From the NCBI RefSeq assembly GCF_008367235.1, contig NZ_VTZS01000007.1, positions 1 to 64,000 on the forward strand: a stretch of DNA of 64,000 nucleotides. Direction: 5' to 3'. A program made the position numbers and the translations under genes. Positions 7,958 to 18,346 of the stretch are shown piece by piece; position 1 is the stretch's first letter; each line of letters begins with the position of its first letter. The stretch comes from Pareuzebyella sediminis. Lineage in GTDB: Bacteria > Bacteroidota > Bacteroidia > Flavobacteriales > Flavobacteriaceae. The notes beneath the pieces are model-generated. The model ran no database searches. It saw only the letters and a list, made by a program, of their open reading frames with translations, and had not been told where the DNA came from.

Positions 7958-10900
7958 ATGATGAAACAAAGAGTACAAGGCATTGGGTATAAGATGGCCA
8001 TGCTGCTGTTCTTGTCATTGGCGCCAATGATAAAAGGCCATGGCATGGCCTTTTATCATGAAAATGGCCATGAATTCCAAGAAAGAACCATAACAGGTCA
8101 AATCTTTGACGACAGTGGTCTACCCTTATCAGGGGCCTCCGTTCAATTGAAAGGAACGACAAATGGGGTCACGGCCGATTTCGATGGCAACTTTACTATC
8201 GACGTTCCCAATAGCGAAGCCGTATTGATCATATCCTATATAGGATTCAAGACACAGGAGATTACCGTTGGTGATCGATCCTTCATAAAAATTGAGATGC
8301 AGACCGATGCCACCCAGTTGGAAGATGTGGTGGTCGTGGGTTATGGTACCCAAGAAAAAACCAAGATTACGGGATCTGTGGCATCCGTAAGTGGCGAAGC
8401 CATTGAAAATGTTCCTGTACCGGGGGTGTCACAAGCGCTACAAGGCCGGGCAGCAGGCGTAAACGTGATACGGAACGGTGGCGCACCTGGGCAAGAAGGA
8501 AAAATTAGGATAAGAGGTACGGGAACGGTAAACAATTCCGATCCATTGGTGGTCATTGATGGGGTTCCTGCAGGAAGTATCGATGACATCAATCCCAACG
8601 ATATCGAATCAGTTGAGGTGCTTAAAGATGCTTCCACATCCGCCATTTACGGACTGCGCGCTGCCAATGGTGTGGTTCTGGTAACGACCAAAAAAGGGCG
8701 ACACAACCAAAAATTATCGGTCACTTTAAATGCCTACACGGGGTTTTCCAATGCCATAAAACTTTTGGAGGTCTTAGAGGCTCCTGATCTTGTTGCCCTA
8801 AAGAAGGAACGCTACACAAACGATGGCATTGCTGGCGATCCCATCTGGGATGACCCCTACTATGCAGTGCAGCGTACCAACTGGCAAGATGAACTGTTGG
8901 GAACAGGAATGACCAACAATATCGACTTTAGTATTACGGGTGGATCCGAGAAATCGGCGTATTCCATATCTGGTGGTTACTTCAAAGAAGACGGTATGAT
9001 GAAGAGCTCCTATTATAGGAGGATCAATTTCAGGATCAATTCCGACCATAAATTGACCAAATGGCTCACTTTTGGTGAAAATATGCAGTTGACGCGTAGG
9101 AACGGCAATTTTTTGAATACAAATTCCGCCCAAAGCGGCATACTTTGGTCGGCAATACGTTTTAACCCTGCCCTACCCGTCATAAATGATGATGGCAGCT
9201 ACAGTTCTTCCCAGGTCAGTACTGAATTTGGTGACATCAATAATCCCATTTTCACAGTCGATACCAATGACAGCGAAAATACTACCACCCGTTTGCTGGG
9301 GAACATATTTACGGAGCTCAACATTTTGGAAGGGTTGAAGTTCAGGGCCAATTTTGCAGTGGACGGCATCGTTAAAGACGATTATGGATTTGGAATTCAA
9401 GTGACCGATCAAATCCGGCAAAACTCGGTCAACTCATTAGGAAGAAGATATGAAGAATCGTATTCATTGCTCAGCGAATACTATTTCACTTATCAAAAGA
9501 CCTTTGCCGAAAACCATAATTTTAAATTTGTCGGTGGCTATACCACACAATCCTTTAAAACCGATTGGTTCTTTGCTTCAAAAGGTAATTTCTCTAATGA
9601 GGACGAAGCGCAACGTGTGTTTAATTCGGGGGAAACCTTGCTAGGTATCGACGGCAATAGAGAAACAATCAAACTGGCCTCTTTTTTCGGAAGGCTCAAT
9701 TACGATTATTTGGGAAGGTACCTGTTCTCGGCCGTTTTCAGAAGGGATGGCAGTTCCCGTTTTTCACAAGAGAACCGTTGGGGAAATTTTCCGGCCTTTT
9801 CCGCCGGTTGGAGAATTTCCCAAGAGCCTTGGTTTGAAAGTTCGCTTATCGATAACTTAAAGCTGACCGGTAGTTGGGGTCATTTAGGAAACCAGAATGT
9901 TGACCCTTTTCAATACTTGGCCTTGATCAATACAAACCGCAGGTATTCGCTGGGAGGAGAGCAGGTCACAGGGGCCAGCCTTTCGAGAATTCCCAACTTG
10001 AACATTGGTTGGGAAACTTCCGAAATGACCGATATAGGCCTAGAACTCGGTATGTTGGACTATAAGATAACCGCTAAATTGGGCTATTTTATCAAAGATA
10101 CCAAAGACATGTTATTGGCACCTGCCTCATTGGCCTCTTTAGGAACCGCCACAATACCGGATCAGAATATAGGTGCCGTAAGGAACAATGGTCTTGAATT
10201 CGAGGTCGGCTATAACAATTCATTCGGTGATTTTAACCTAAACCTTTCGGCCAACGCATCCTTTATCAACAACGAGGTACTTGATCTGGGTGATACCGGC
10301 TTTCTACAGAGCCAGTTTTATGGCAGGCCCAATCAAGAGATCAGCAGAACTCTCGAAGGCAGTTCCATTGGTACGTTCTATGGGTGGAGAACCGACGGTC
10401 TTTACCAAAATACAACAGAGATCGACAACGACCCGAACATTGCCAGTGACGAAAGAAGAGCCAATGGCTTAATACAGCCTGGCGATGTACGCTTTGTAGA
10501 TTTGAACGGAGATGGTCAGATCGATAGTGACGACAGGGAGATCATCGGTGACCCCATTCCCGATGTGAACTATGGACTCAATGTTAGTCTGGGCTATAAG
10601 AATTTCGACTTTAACCTGTTTTTCCTCGGAGAAGCCGGCGTAGACATCTATAACGCCGATCGTATGCAGGGTCTAGATCCTACTTATCCTTTCAATATGT
10701 ATGCCGAAGCATTGGACCGTTGGCATGGTGGGGGCACCAGTAACAGTATTCCGAGGATGTCGACCAATAGGAATAACCTGAACCATAGGACCTCAGATCT
10801 TTTTGTGGAAAACGGGAGCTTTTTCAGGTTGAAGAACCTTTCGCTTGGATATTCGCTACCCAATGAGGTGCTCAACTCCATCGGAATAGCAAAATGTAGA

Positions 10901-11056
10901 ATCTATGTTACGGGACAAAATGTGTTCACCGTTACCGACTATTCAGGTATGGATCCCGAAATGGGTTATATCGACGGTAACCTACAGAAGAACGTGGACT
11001 ATGCCCGATACCCCCAGGCCAGAACTTTTACCTTAGGTACAACCATCAAATTCTAA
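7958..11056 (+). CDS. SusC/RagA-family TonB-dependent outer-membrane receptor
   Basis: About 1,032 residues. Order of parts: signal peptide; CarboxypepD_reg-like domain (ITGQIFDDSGLPLSGASV to YIGFKTQEI); the SusC signature VVVGYGTQEK; plug domain with SGSVASVSGE-like and RIRGTGTVNNSDPLVVIDG segments; then a 22-stranded barrel ending in TLGTTIKF with terminal Phe. With its SusD partner it would import an oligomeric nutrient, most often a glycan, powered by TonB. The substrate cannot be told because no glycoside hydrolase lies nearby. ATG at 7958 is preferred over the TTG 18 bases earlier. The SusD-like gene starts 24 bp downstream. Confidence 0.92.
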   Translation: MMKQRVQGIGYKMAMLLFLSLAPMIKGHGMAFYHENGHEFQERTITGQIFDDSGLPLSGASVQLKGTTNGVTADFDGNFTIDVPNSEAVLIISYIGFKTQEITVGDRSFIKIEMQTDATQLEDVVVVGYGTQEKTKITGSVASVSGEAIENVPVPGVSQALQGRAAGVNVIRNGGAPGQEGKIRIRGTGTVNNSDPLVVIDGVPAGSIDDINPNDIESVEVLKDASTSAIYGLRAANGVVLVTTKKGRHNQKLSVTLNAYTGFSNAIKLLEVLEAPDLVALKKERYTNDGIAGDPIWDDPYYAVQRTNWQDELLGTGMTNNIDFSITGGSEKSAYSISGGYFKEDGMMKSSYYRRINFRINSDHKLTKWLTFGENMQLTRRNGNFLNTNSAQSGILWSAIRFNPALPVINDDGSYSSSQVSTEFGDINNPIFTVDTNDSENTTTRLLGNIFTELNILEGLKFRANFAVDGIVKDDYGFGIQVTDQIRQNSVNSLGRRYEESYSLLSEYYFTYQKTFAENHNFKFVGGYTTQSFKTDWFFASKGNFSNEDEAQRVFNSGETLLGIDGNRETIKLASFFGRLNYDYLGRYLFSAVFRRDGSSRFSQENRWGNFPAFSAGWRISQEPWFESSLIDNLKLTGSWGHLGNQNVDPFQYLALINTNRRYSLGGEQVTGASLSRIPNLNIGWETSEMTDIGLELGMLDYKITAKLGYFIKDTKDMLLAPASLASLGTATIPDQNIGAVRNNGLEFEVGYNNSFGDFNLNLSANASFINNEVLDLGDTGFLQSQFYGRPNQEISRTLEGSSIGTFYGWRTDGLYQNTTEIDNDPNIASDERRANGLIQPGDVRFVDLNGDGQIDSDDREIIGDPIPDVNYGLNVSLGYKNFDFNLFFLGEAGVDIYNADRMQGLDPTYPFNMYAEALDRWHGGGTSNSIPRMSTNRNNLNHRTSDLFVENGSFFRLKNLSLGYSLPNEVLNSIGIAKCRIYVTGQNVFTVTDYSGMDPEMGYIDGNLQKNVDYARYPQARTFTLGTTIKF

Positions 11057-11080
11057 CCTAAAAAACAAAATTTTCAAAAA

Positions 11081-12526
11081 ATGAAAAAGTCTATATTTCT
11101 TTTGTCCATATCGCTGCTGGTCTTTGCGGCATGTTCCGATGATTATTTGGATACGACACCCAACGGACAAGCGACCTCCGCGCAGTTTTGGAGAAATGGT
11201 GACGACGCCGTGTCAGCGGCCAATGCCTTGTACGAACCCATGATCGATGAGGAATTCTATGGCCACAGTGAGCAGACCTTTGAAATCTGTTCTGATGATT
11301 TTTACCGGGCCGGTGACCACGGCGAGGACCAGGCCATTGAAGATTTTACTTTTGATGCCGACAACTCCCAACTTCGCCACAGCTACAAATTTAAATATGA
11401 GATCATTAACCGGGCCCATGCCATTTTGATCAATGTGCCCGATATAGAAATGGATCAGAATTTGAAAAACCAGGTTTTGGGCGAGGCATATTTTATGCGT
11501 GGATTTGCGCGCTGGAGACAGCATGTCATTTATGGATCCTTGCCCATTATTACAGAGGAGAACTATATCAACAATGAATTCAACCAACCAAAACCGACCG
11601 TGGCAGAGTTTCAAGCGGCCATTGAAGCCGATTGGCTAATGGCGGCCGATTTATTACCGGCCAACTATTCGGGAGTCGATGTCGGTCGCCCTACCAGTGG
11701 GACGGTCAACGGTTTCTTGGCCAAATTTTACCTATATGTGGATGATTTTGATAATGCCATAACCTATGGAGAAAAGGTGCTCAACGGCCCTTATCCTCTT
11801 GCGGAAAGTTTTGCGGACAATTTTACTATTGCCACCGAGAACAACCCCGAGGTACTGTTCGCCGTTCAATCGCTAGACAATTGGAAAACCCAAGACTATA
11901 TGATCTATACCACTCCAAGGCCATGGGGCGGGTGGGATTTCCATGAGCCCATCCAAGATCTGGTCGACGAGTACGAGACCGACGATCCCCGCTTGGATGC
12001 TTCCATCTTTAAACCTGGTGACATGGTGGATATCGGGGGCGACGACGGTGTTCAAGAATATACCGCTGACTTATCGAGCACGGGCTACCATTTTAGAAAA
12101 TTCGCCTCATGGCGTGAATCGGGAGGCCTCAACGGCGACCAGAACATTCCTATCTTGCGCTCTGCCGATGTCTACTTGTTGGTGGCCGAGGCCAAGATCC
12201 GAAGGGATGGTGCCGGTGCCGGAGATACCGAACTGAATGCGGTACGAACCAGGGCCTTGGGTGAGGGCGCGGCCATTTCAGGAGCCGATATGGATGATCT
12301 GATCCACGAACGTCGCGTTGAACTGGCCGGCGAAAACCAGCGTTTTGCTGACCTGAAACGTTGGGACAAGGCGGGAATCATAGACTTAGTGGCACATTTC
12401 CAAATCGACAGGGGCCAATTTAAACCCTCCCGTACCTTTATGAAGCCAAAGCACTACTATTTTGCCGTCCCTCAACGTGAAATTGATCTATCAAACGGCG
12501 TAATCGAACAAAATGAAGGATATTGA
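11081..12526 (+). CDS. SusD/RagB-family nutrient-binding outer-membrane lipoprotein
   Basis: A 481-residue surface lipoprotein. The lipobox is FAACSDDYLD, followed by the hallmark SusD N-terminus (LDTTPNGQAT). TPR-like helices include GEAYFMRGFARW, and the C-terminal part has the family segment LIHERRVELAGENQRFADLKRW, ending at the usual IEQNEGY. SusD proteins act as the lid on the SusC pore and capture ligand. The pair is an operon, closed by a strong terminator 40 bp after this stop codon. Confidence 0.92.
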   Translation: MKKSIFLLSISLLVFAACSDDYLDTTPNGQATSAQFWRNGDDAVSAANALYEPMIDEEFYGHSEQTFEICSDDFYRAGDHGEDQAIEDFTFDADNSQLRHSYKFKYEIINRAHAILINVPDIEMDQNLKNQVLGEAYFMRGFARWRQHVIYGSLPIITEENYINNEFNQPKPTVAEFQAAIEADWLMAADLLPANYSGVDVGRPTSGTVNGFLAKFYLYVDDFDNAITYGEKVLNGPYPLAESFADNFTIATENNPEVLFAVQSLDNWKTQDYMIYTTPRPWGGWDFHEPIQDLVDEYETDDPRLDASIFKPGDMVDIGGDDGVQEYTADLSSTGYHFRKFASWRESGGLNGDQNIPILRSADVYLLVAEAKIRRDGAGAGDTELNAVRTRALGEGAAISGADMDDLIHERRVELAGENQRFADLKRWDKAGIIDLVAHFQIDRGQFKPSRTFMKPKHYYFAVPQREIDLSNGVIEQNEGY

Positions 12527-12568
12527 TCATAAGATCCATTTAAGACAACTTTCCAAGATTTTAAGAAT

Positions 12569-12601
12569 AAAAGGGGCAACCATTGTAGTTGCCCCTTTTA
12601 T
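12569..12601 (+). terminator. Rho-independent terminator of the SusC/SusD operon
   Basis: A perfect 12-bp stem, AAAAGGGGCAAC (12569-12580) with GTTGCCCCTTTT (12588-12599), around a 7-base loop, ending in a T-rich tract. It lies just after the SusD-like stop. Confidence 0.85.
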
Positions 12602-12772
12602 TTAGCAACATATTTTAAATGAAGTGGTTTAAACTTTTTGAATTGAAGCGAAAATTAATGGTCTTGTGCCTAGATTAAAGCAATTTTGAGCTACGTAGCA
12701 GCGCTAATGGGCAAGCTCTGAATTAATATATTGAATGATTTTTGGATAAATTAGCCACTTATAATATTTCAT

Positions 12773-13273
12773 ATGAAATTCTATAAAAAACAGGTCCCAT
12801 CCTTGCCCCTTAATCTGATGATATTGGGTGCTTTCATTTTGTTTGGGTCTTGCAAAAAATATCCCAAACAACGTAATTTGATAGGTGCCTGGAAAATAGA
12901 TTCCACTTACACCTATTATAATGGCTTTACTTATACACAAAAAGAAGAAGGTGCCGATTGGGCCACTTACGTCTATGATAAAGACGGAATTATGCAGGAA
13001 ATAAAATATGGCTCTTTTCAAAGTTACCATTATTCGATAAAAGAGCATAGCGATACCCTGCTACTCAAAGCGACACAAGGAGACAAAATTTCCGAGTTTA
13101 AAGTGTTGGGGCTCACAAAAGAGCGAATGATCTTGAGAAAAGATAAAAGTCCCCTTTTCTCGGGAAACAATCAAAAGCGCTATGAAATTCGTTATTATTC
13201 GCGAACACAACCGCCAAAAGAAAATCTTATCCCCTTTAAAGATCCCAGAAAAAACACGGTTAATGAGAAGTGA
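12773..13273 (+). CDS. Lipocalin-like small lipoprotein, unknown function
   Basis: A 166-residue product with a hydrophobic signal segment ending LFGSC (lipobox). The mature protein begins LIGAWKIDSTYTYY, the W-containing first strand typical of lipocalin-like lipoproteins in Bacteroidota, and continues with several short beta strands. Function is unknown. It converges on the CRTAC1-like gene with only 3 bp between the stop codons. Confidence 0.55.
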   Translation: MKFYKKQVPSLPLNLMILGAFILFGSCKKYPKQRNLIGAWKIDSTYTYYNGFTYTQKEEGADWATYVYDKDGIMQEIKYGSFQSYHYSIKEHSDTLLLKATQGDKISEFKVLGLTKERMILRKDKSPLFSGNNQKRYEIRYYSRTQPPKENLIPFKDPRKNTVNEK

Positions 13274-13276
13274 TGC

Positions 13277-16200
13277 CTAAGGTTGCTCTGTGGCTTTAGA
13301 GAAAGAGAAAACGAGCAATGGGCCATTATTTTGAGCGGCCAGAACACTTGGTTTTCCAGAACCTGTTTCTATGAGATCAAGATCCCTACCTTCACCGTCC
13401 ATATAAAAACCAGATTCCTGCACGGATCGGGCAACAAAGCCATTGTTCCCTTTACCGCAGAGCAACAACCCATTAAAGGCATCCAGATAGCCAACAAAAG
13501 GGGTTTGAGCGGTAGAGTTTCCAGACAATAGAATATCCATTATCCCGTCTTGATCAAAATCAAAAACCAAAATGCCGTTAATAGGCGCCCATTGGGCTTC
13601 GCTGGGCAGTGGGTGCACTTTATACGTACCATCGATGTTCTCTATCCATGAAGTGGCAAAAGTATTGATGTCGATTCTTTGAGCACCCGTTTCGTTCGGA
13701 ATGATATCCTCCCATCTGGAACCAGCAAAGCTTTTGTAATCCTGAAACCTTCTTTTAAAAGGTTGTAGCGAGCCCAAAAAGTCGTTCCTAAAATTAAGAG
13801 GGACCTGCTTACCCTGTAGATTATGGGAGATTAAAAAATCTTGGACACCATTTTGATCAAAATCGGACATATGGAGCGAAAAAGGATGTTCCCGATCGGA
13901 ACGGTACGGGGTATTGAGCCCTAGGTTGCCGACGACCAGATCGAGATCATCATCCCCGTCAAGATCCGCAAGGGCCATTTTATTCCACCATCCTACCGTA
14001 TCGCCCAATAATATTTCATTGGTGGCATCGTTCAAATGATGTCCTTGTTCGTTTTTTAAAAGGGTAAGGGGCAGCCATTCACCACAGATCCATAAATCGG
14101 GAAATCCATCATCATCCATGTCGGCCCAGTGTGCATCAGCGATAATCCCTAGGCGTTTCAATCCGGGTGACACCTCATCGGTGACATCTACAAAGGTTCC
14201 TGATCGGTTCTCCAAAACATAACTCCTTGAAATACCATAATGTTCGGGTTCAACGTACCCCCCCACAAAAAGATCCATATCGCCATCCTGGTCATAATCC
14301 GCAGCGGCTACAGAAGATGTGCTATTGATCATTGAAGGCAAAAGATCGGTACGGTCAGCAAAAACCCCATGTCCGTCATTGAGGTATAGGCGATCTTGGT
14401 AACGGTGGGAACCTTCGGGGTATTCGGCGCTCCCGCTTGTAACATACAAATCCAGGTCGCCATCCCCGTCAGCATCAAAAAAGGTCGATCCCAAATCTTC
14501 ACTTTCACGCCCCGATGGTAGTTTTTTTCCCTCAAAACCACCTTCTCTTTTTTGGATAAAGAGCATACCTGGTTCGTTCTTCGCTCCCCCGATAAAGAAA
14601 TCATCCAGACCATTGTTGTCTACATCGCCAACACTGATATCAGGACCTTTTTGGGAATAGCCGTGAGAAAGGATCGGCAATTGGTCAAAATCACAATAAT
14701 AAGCATCCTTATGTTTGTACTTAACCAGGTCGGTCGCATAAAAAACAGTTTCGCCGTTCTCACATTGTGGTACTTTTGTTGGTTTATGGTTGGGATGATA
14801 ATCCATTTTCAGCAATTGGTCGGTATCAGGGTGCAAGACCGTTTGCCGTGTTCCATCGGGCCATTGAACCTGCAGCGAATCGACAGGGTCACCGCCCAAG
14901 CCGAAATGCACGATTGGTTCCACGGAAGATTGAAACCCTCGTACCGGGTACATTTCCTGGTATTGCACCCTTTCTTGTTGAAAGAGTGTAATTTTAGCGC
15001 CAAAGCCATTGTTGTTCGGAGATTTATGGTTCAGTTTGATCCTTAGGTAATTATTCTTTTGTAAGCGTCGCAAGGTGTTCTCATAGACGAATGCCTTGTC
15101 ATAGGAATTGTTTACAATGTAATCGAGATCGCCATCATTGTCGAGGTCGGCCACGGCGGCACCATGCGAAAAGCTGTTCTGAACGAACCCCCAGGAACCC
15201 GATACATTCTCGAAGGTAAGGTCTCCTTTATTCTTGTAGGCAAAATTGGGTAGATAAGCCCCATCTATATTCTCCAATTCTTGAGCGAGTTCCGCCAAAA
15301 GGGCATCGTTAAAGGAAGAGCCTTTGAGTACCTTGTTAGCTTTATAGGAAACAAAATCCATATTGGTGATATCCCTAGGATATCCGTTGGTGATTAGTAG
15401 ATCTTTTAATCCATCATTATCGACATCCGCAAAAAGGGGGCTCCAACTCCAGTCGGTACTTTCGATTCCGGCAAAATGTCCGATTTCACTGAAGGGAATC
15501 TGTTTTTGGTCTAAACGGCCAAGGTTCTTTTGCAAGGAATTTCTCATAAATTGGGGAAAGTAGCCATTCTCAAGTTCCGATCGAAACCGATTATGATTAA
15601 TAGATCCGATCATTTCGGCCCGCCTTTTTTGATCGGGCGGCAACATATCCAACGCTATGATATCCAATAGGCCATCGTTGTTATAATCGGATATATCACA
15701 TCCCATGGACGAATAACTGGTATGCTTAAATAAAACCGGTGCCACATCGGTAAAAGTTCCATCGCCATTGTTATGATACAACAAGTCGTTGGAAAGATAG
15801 TCGTTGGAAACATAAACATCGGGCCAACCATCTTGGTCGTAATCTCCGATGGCAAGTCCGAGGCCATAGCCTTCCTTTAGGATTCCGGCCTGTGCCGATA
15901 CATCGACAAAAAACCCATCATCGTTGCGATAAAGCTTGTCGGTATTGATCATTTGGCCCTGGTTACGTTTGGGCCGTATGACATTCGGACCCGTGCGATC
16001 GGTCATATTGTTGAGCAAATAGGCATCGAGATCGCCATCACGGTCAAAATCAAAAAAAGCGGCCTGGGTGGTATGTGCATCATCATCCAGTCCATAGTCG
16101 GCGGCTTTTTCGGAAAAAGTAAGGTCCCCATTATTGATATACAACATGTTCTTTCGTTGTACAGCGCCATAGGGTCCTGAAAAGCAAAGATATAAATCCA

Positions 16201-16612
16201 TTAGACCGTCGGCATTGATATCGACCATTGAAACCCCCGTACCCCATTTTCCATGGTCTTCGATTCCAGAAGAGATGGTTATATCTTCAAACTTAAAATC
16301 TCCTTTGTTCAGATACAGTTTGCCAGAAACCATATTACCCGAAAAATAAATATCGGTCAGCCCGTCATTATTGATGTCGCCGACAGCCACCCCCGCACCA
16401 TTGTAAAAATATTCAAAACTGATAACATTCAACTTGGTACTGGGATACAGTATATTGGAAAAATCGATCCCTGTCGATTCAGCTGAATGTAATTGGAACA
16501 AATAGCCGAGTTCAACATTCTCCCTATTTTCTTTGGAACATCCCAGAACCACAAAAATAAAGAGCAGCCCTTTCATAAAAAACATCTTTTTATTTCTCGA
16601 TCGAACCAACAT
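13277..16612 (-). CDS. CRTAC1/ASPIC-UnbV family FG-GAP (VCBS) repeat lipoprotein
   Basis: A 1,111-residue exported protein. The signal sequence ends in VVLGCSKEN, a lipobox. Two blocks of FG-GAP/VCBS repeats are visible, each with calcium-binding DxDxDG-like loops (DINNDGLTDIYF, DFDRDGDLDAYL, DADGDGDLDLYV and many more). Between them, around residues 540-600, lies the ASPIC/UnbV domain with VQWPDGTRQTVL. These form seven-bladed propellers at the cell surface; in Bacteroidota they are commonly encoded near SusC/SusD pairs, as here, but the biochemical role is not settled. The first of three possible Met codons is used; a start at the tenth codon would also keep the signal peptide. Confidence 0.85.
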   Translation of the reverse strand: MLVRSRNKKMFFMKGLLFIFVVLGCSKENRENVELGYLFQLHSAESTGIDFSNILYPSTKLNVISFEYFYNGAGVAVGDINNDGLTDIYFSGNMVSGKLYLNKGDFKFEDITISSGIEDHGKWGTGVSMVDINADGLMDLYLCFSGPYGAVQRKNMLYINNGDLTFSEKAADYGLDDDAHTTQAAFFDFDRDGDLDAYLLNNMTDRTGPNVIRPKRNQGQMINTDKLYRNDDGFFVDVSAQAGILKEGYGLGLAIGDYDQDGWPDVYVSNDYLSNDLLYHNNGDGTFTDVAPVLFKHTSYSSMGCDISDYNNDGLLDIIALDMLPPDQKRRAEMIGSINHNRFRSELENGYFPQFMRNSLQKNLGRLDQKQIPFSEIGHFAGIESTDWSWSPLFADVDNDGLKDLLITNGYPRDITNMDFVSYKANKVLKGSSFNDALLAELAQELENIDGAYLPNFAYKNKGDLTFENVSGSWGFVQNSFSHGAAVADLDNDGDLDYIVNNSYDKAFVYENTLRRLQKNNYLRIKLNHKSPNNNGFGAKITLFQQERVQYQEMYPVRGFQSSVEPIVHFGLGGDPVDSLQVQWPDGTRQTVLHPDTDQLLKMDYHPNHKPTKVPQCENGETVFYATDLVKYKHKDAYYCDFDQLPILSHGYSQKGPDISVGDVDNNGLDDFFIGGAKNEPGMLFIQKREGGFEGKKLPSGRESEDLGSTFFDADGDGDLDLYVTSGSAEYPEGSHRYQDRLYLNDGHGVFADRTDLLPSMINSTSSVAAADYDQDGDMDLFVGGYVEPEHYGISRSYVLENRSGTFVDVTDEVSPGLKRLGIIADAHWADMDDDGFPDLWICGEWLPLTLLKNEQGHHLNDATNEILLGDTVGWWNKMALADLDGDDDLDLVVGNLGLNTPYRSDREHPFSLHMSDFDQNGVQDFLISHNLQGKQVPLNFRNDFLGSLQPFKRRFQDYKSFAGSRWEDIIPNETGAQRIDINTFATSWIENIDGTYKVHPLPSEAQWAPINGILVFDFDQDGIMDILLSGNSTAQTPFVGYLDAFNGLLLCGKGNNGFVARSVQESGFYMDGEGRDLDLIETGSGKPSVLAAQNNGPLLVFSFSKATEQP

Positions 16613-16869
16613 AGTGTGTAAAGCTAATAATCAATCTCATCCCATTTATATCCACGTCGTTAAATTTTACAAATAAGCCCATGGATACCCGCTTTGTAAG
16701 TCTTCGAACGAATGTTGACGGACCCTGCCCAAAATTAAGTTATAGTTTCAATATTTGTTTTTGATGCGCTTTCTCCTTTTGAGCATTGTTTTCTTTTTAA
16801 TCAATTCTCTTTGTTTCAAAATTCTTTCTCCCTCCCAAAATATACATATGACGGGGTCAGGTTGTTCTG

Positions 16870-17136
16870 GGACTAGCGGTATCTTCTGTTTGGCAAATCG
16901 CATGTGCTTCCTCCATTTTACCCTAAGCCATTCGTACTTTTTTGAGCACACGGTTCCGGAACAGAAGCTCGGCCACAGTTTCCTTGAGCTGGGAGCTCTG
17001 GCCTGCAGATGCAGGATTCCGATTCTTCGCCTTTGAGCCCTTCCAGTACGATACTGATTTTTTCCTCGGCGGAGAACTTCCGCCTTATTTTTCTCTTGAT
17101 GTCCTTTACGATTGATCCCGTGTTCTTACTTGTCAT
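16870..17136 (-). pseudogene. Decayed IS3-family transposase (OrfA and start of OrfB)
   Basis: Reading leftward from 17136 the frame gives KRKIRRKFSAEEKISIVLEG, the helix-turn-helix start of IS3-family OrfA, and is then broken. The continuation appears in another frame as QLKETVAELLFRNRVLKK, the leucine-zipper end of OrfA. A third frame gives MRFAKQKIPLVPEQPD, which resembles a worn OrfB start (MR-x-K-EK-x-I-x-LVEQSDL). The middle of OrfA and nearly all of OrfB are missing. This is a dead insertion-sequence remnant; terminal repeats could not be placed. Confidence 0.65.
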
Positions 17137-17165
17137 TTTAAGTGATTTAAATGGTTAATGAATCC

Positions 17166-17191
17166 ATCTTCAAGGCTATAGCCTTGAAGAT
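17166..17191. repeat. 26-bp perfect palindrome
   Basis: ATCTTCAAGGCTA (17166-17178) is followed directly by its exact reverse complement (17179-17191). It lies between the IS3 remnant and the DUF3761 gene, with no T-run, so it may be part of the old IS end or an operator. The function is unknown. Confidence 0.5.
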
Positions 17192-17290
17192 AACAAAACC
17201 ATCACTTATCTTTAGACCAAGTTCAGTCCACTTTTGGTTGAAGATTTACAGTTTTCTTAAATCAGGATTTACTGATTATAATGTAAGATA

Positions 17291-17806
17291 ATGTTAAAAC
17301 TAGTAAGGGCCATATTTTTGATGGTTGCAATCGGTGCAAACCTTGGTCATTCCCAATCGCCAAATATTTCTGCTCTGGAGAGCCAAAGGACAACTATCCA
17401 GAAAATGATTCGTGCATATCAAGATACCCTGGCAGATCTTGATTTTATGATCTCGGAGTTAGAAACGGGCAACGCTGTGGACGTATCCGAAGTTACTTTT
17501 TACAATAAAACAAAGAATAAAAAAACGAACAGCACTGATAGGCTAAGATCCAACAACCGGAATAATGAAATAGCCGATACAAAACATTCAGGAACAAATC
17601 CAGAGCGTGTTATATCCAAAAATGTATCCAAGGTTAATATAAGGCGAACGACAAACTCTTTTTCCACCACACCTCGACCTAGGACTCAAACCAAGGTATA
17701 TAGGAGAAGAGTAGGCGCAATCTGTAGGGATGGTACGCGGTCATATGCTACAGGAAGAGGGGCTTGTTCACATCATGGGGGCGTAAGGAACTGGCTCGTG
17801 CAGTAA
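17291..17806 (+). CDS. Exported DUF3761-domain protein
   Basis: A 171-residue protein with a signal peptide cut after GHSQS. A short coiled segment (residues 25-60) and a low-complexity Asn/Thr/Arg linker follow, then a C-terminal DUF3761 motif: GAICRDGTRSYATG followed by GACSHHGGVRNWL. The conserved Cys, DGT and CSHHGG residues are intact. The family is small, secreted and of unknown function, often joined to varied N-terminal parts as here. Confidence 0.7.
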   Translation: MLKLVRAIFLMVAIGANLGHSQSPNISALESQRTTIQKMIRAYQDTLADLDFMISELETGNAVDVSEVTFYNKTKNKKTNSTDRLRSNNRNNEIADTKHSGTNPERVISKNVSKVNIRRTTNSFSTTPRPRTQTKVYRRRVGAICRDGTRSYATGRGACSHHGGVRNWLVQ

Positions 17807-17899
17807 AGATTTCAGGAAACCGTAGTTAAGAATAGGAGCTATCTATTTGTCCATACCCCATAAATTTCAAATAATTGTTAAACCAATAAATTAAAAAGT

Positions 17900-18031
17900 A
17901 TGGGAATTAAACCTGGTCCAAAAAGAATAGCCAAATCGACAGGAAAACCGGACAGACGACAACGGGATAACAAGAGCACCCCCAGCAATACACCATCGTT
18001 AAAGCCGCACAAGCATAAGAAAGGGGATTGA
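17900..18031 (+). CDS. Small, very basic 43-residue protein (possible)
   Basis: An ATG-started ORF (MGIKPGPKRIAKSTGKPDRR and onward, ending KPHKHKKGD) with a purine-rich stretch just before the start. About a third of the residues are Lys, Arg or His and there is no hydrophobic core, so it would be disordered and might bind nucleic acid. It lies alone between the DUF3761 gene and a strong terminator that could end its transcript. Its reality rests on composition and placement only. Confidence 0.35.
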   Translation: MGIKPGPKRIAKSTGKPDRRQRDNKSTPSNTPSLKPHKHKKGD

Positions 18032-18180
18032 GCGCTTTACATTGCGGCATAATACCGTTGTCCTAAAAGGATAAGCTGATGATCTTTTCAGTTATTCATC
18101 TTATTTCCTACTTTTAGAGCCTGTTTACTGATCTTCAAATACAATTTTTGTCTTCTCGGAAGATACTCCTCTAAACGGGG

Positions 18181-18240
18181 CGAACATAACAATGGGTTAC
18201 CCACAATCCATTGTGACGGGATAACTATGTTCGTTTTTTT
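18181..18240 (+). terminator. Nested-hairpin terminator
   Basis: The outer stem is CGAACATA (18181-18188) with TATGTTCG (18226-18233). An inner stem is ACAATGG (18189-18195) with CCATTGT (18208-18214). A run of seven or more Ts follows. It would stop rightward transcripts ahead of the methyltransferase gene. Confidence 0.65.
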
Positions 18241-18346
18241 ATAAATCACATCATTTAGTATACATCAAAAAAGGTCGATGTTCAACACGGCCTCTTTTCG
18301 CAGAATCGAGCTATTATTCTGCCGAAAAGGTAATTCCTGTAATGAA

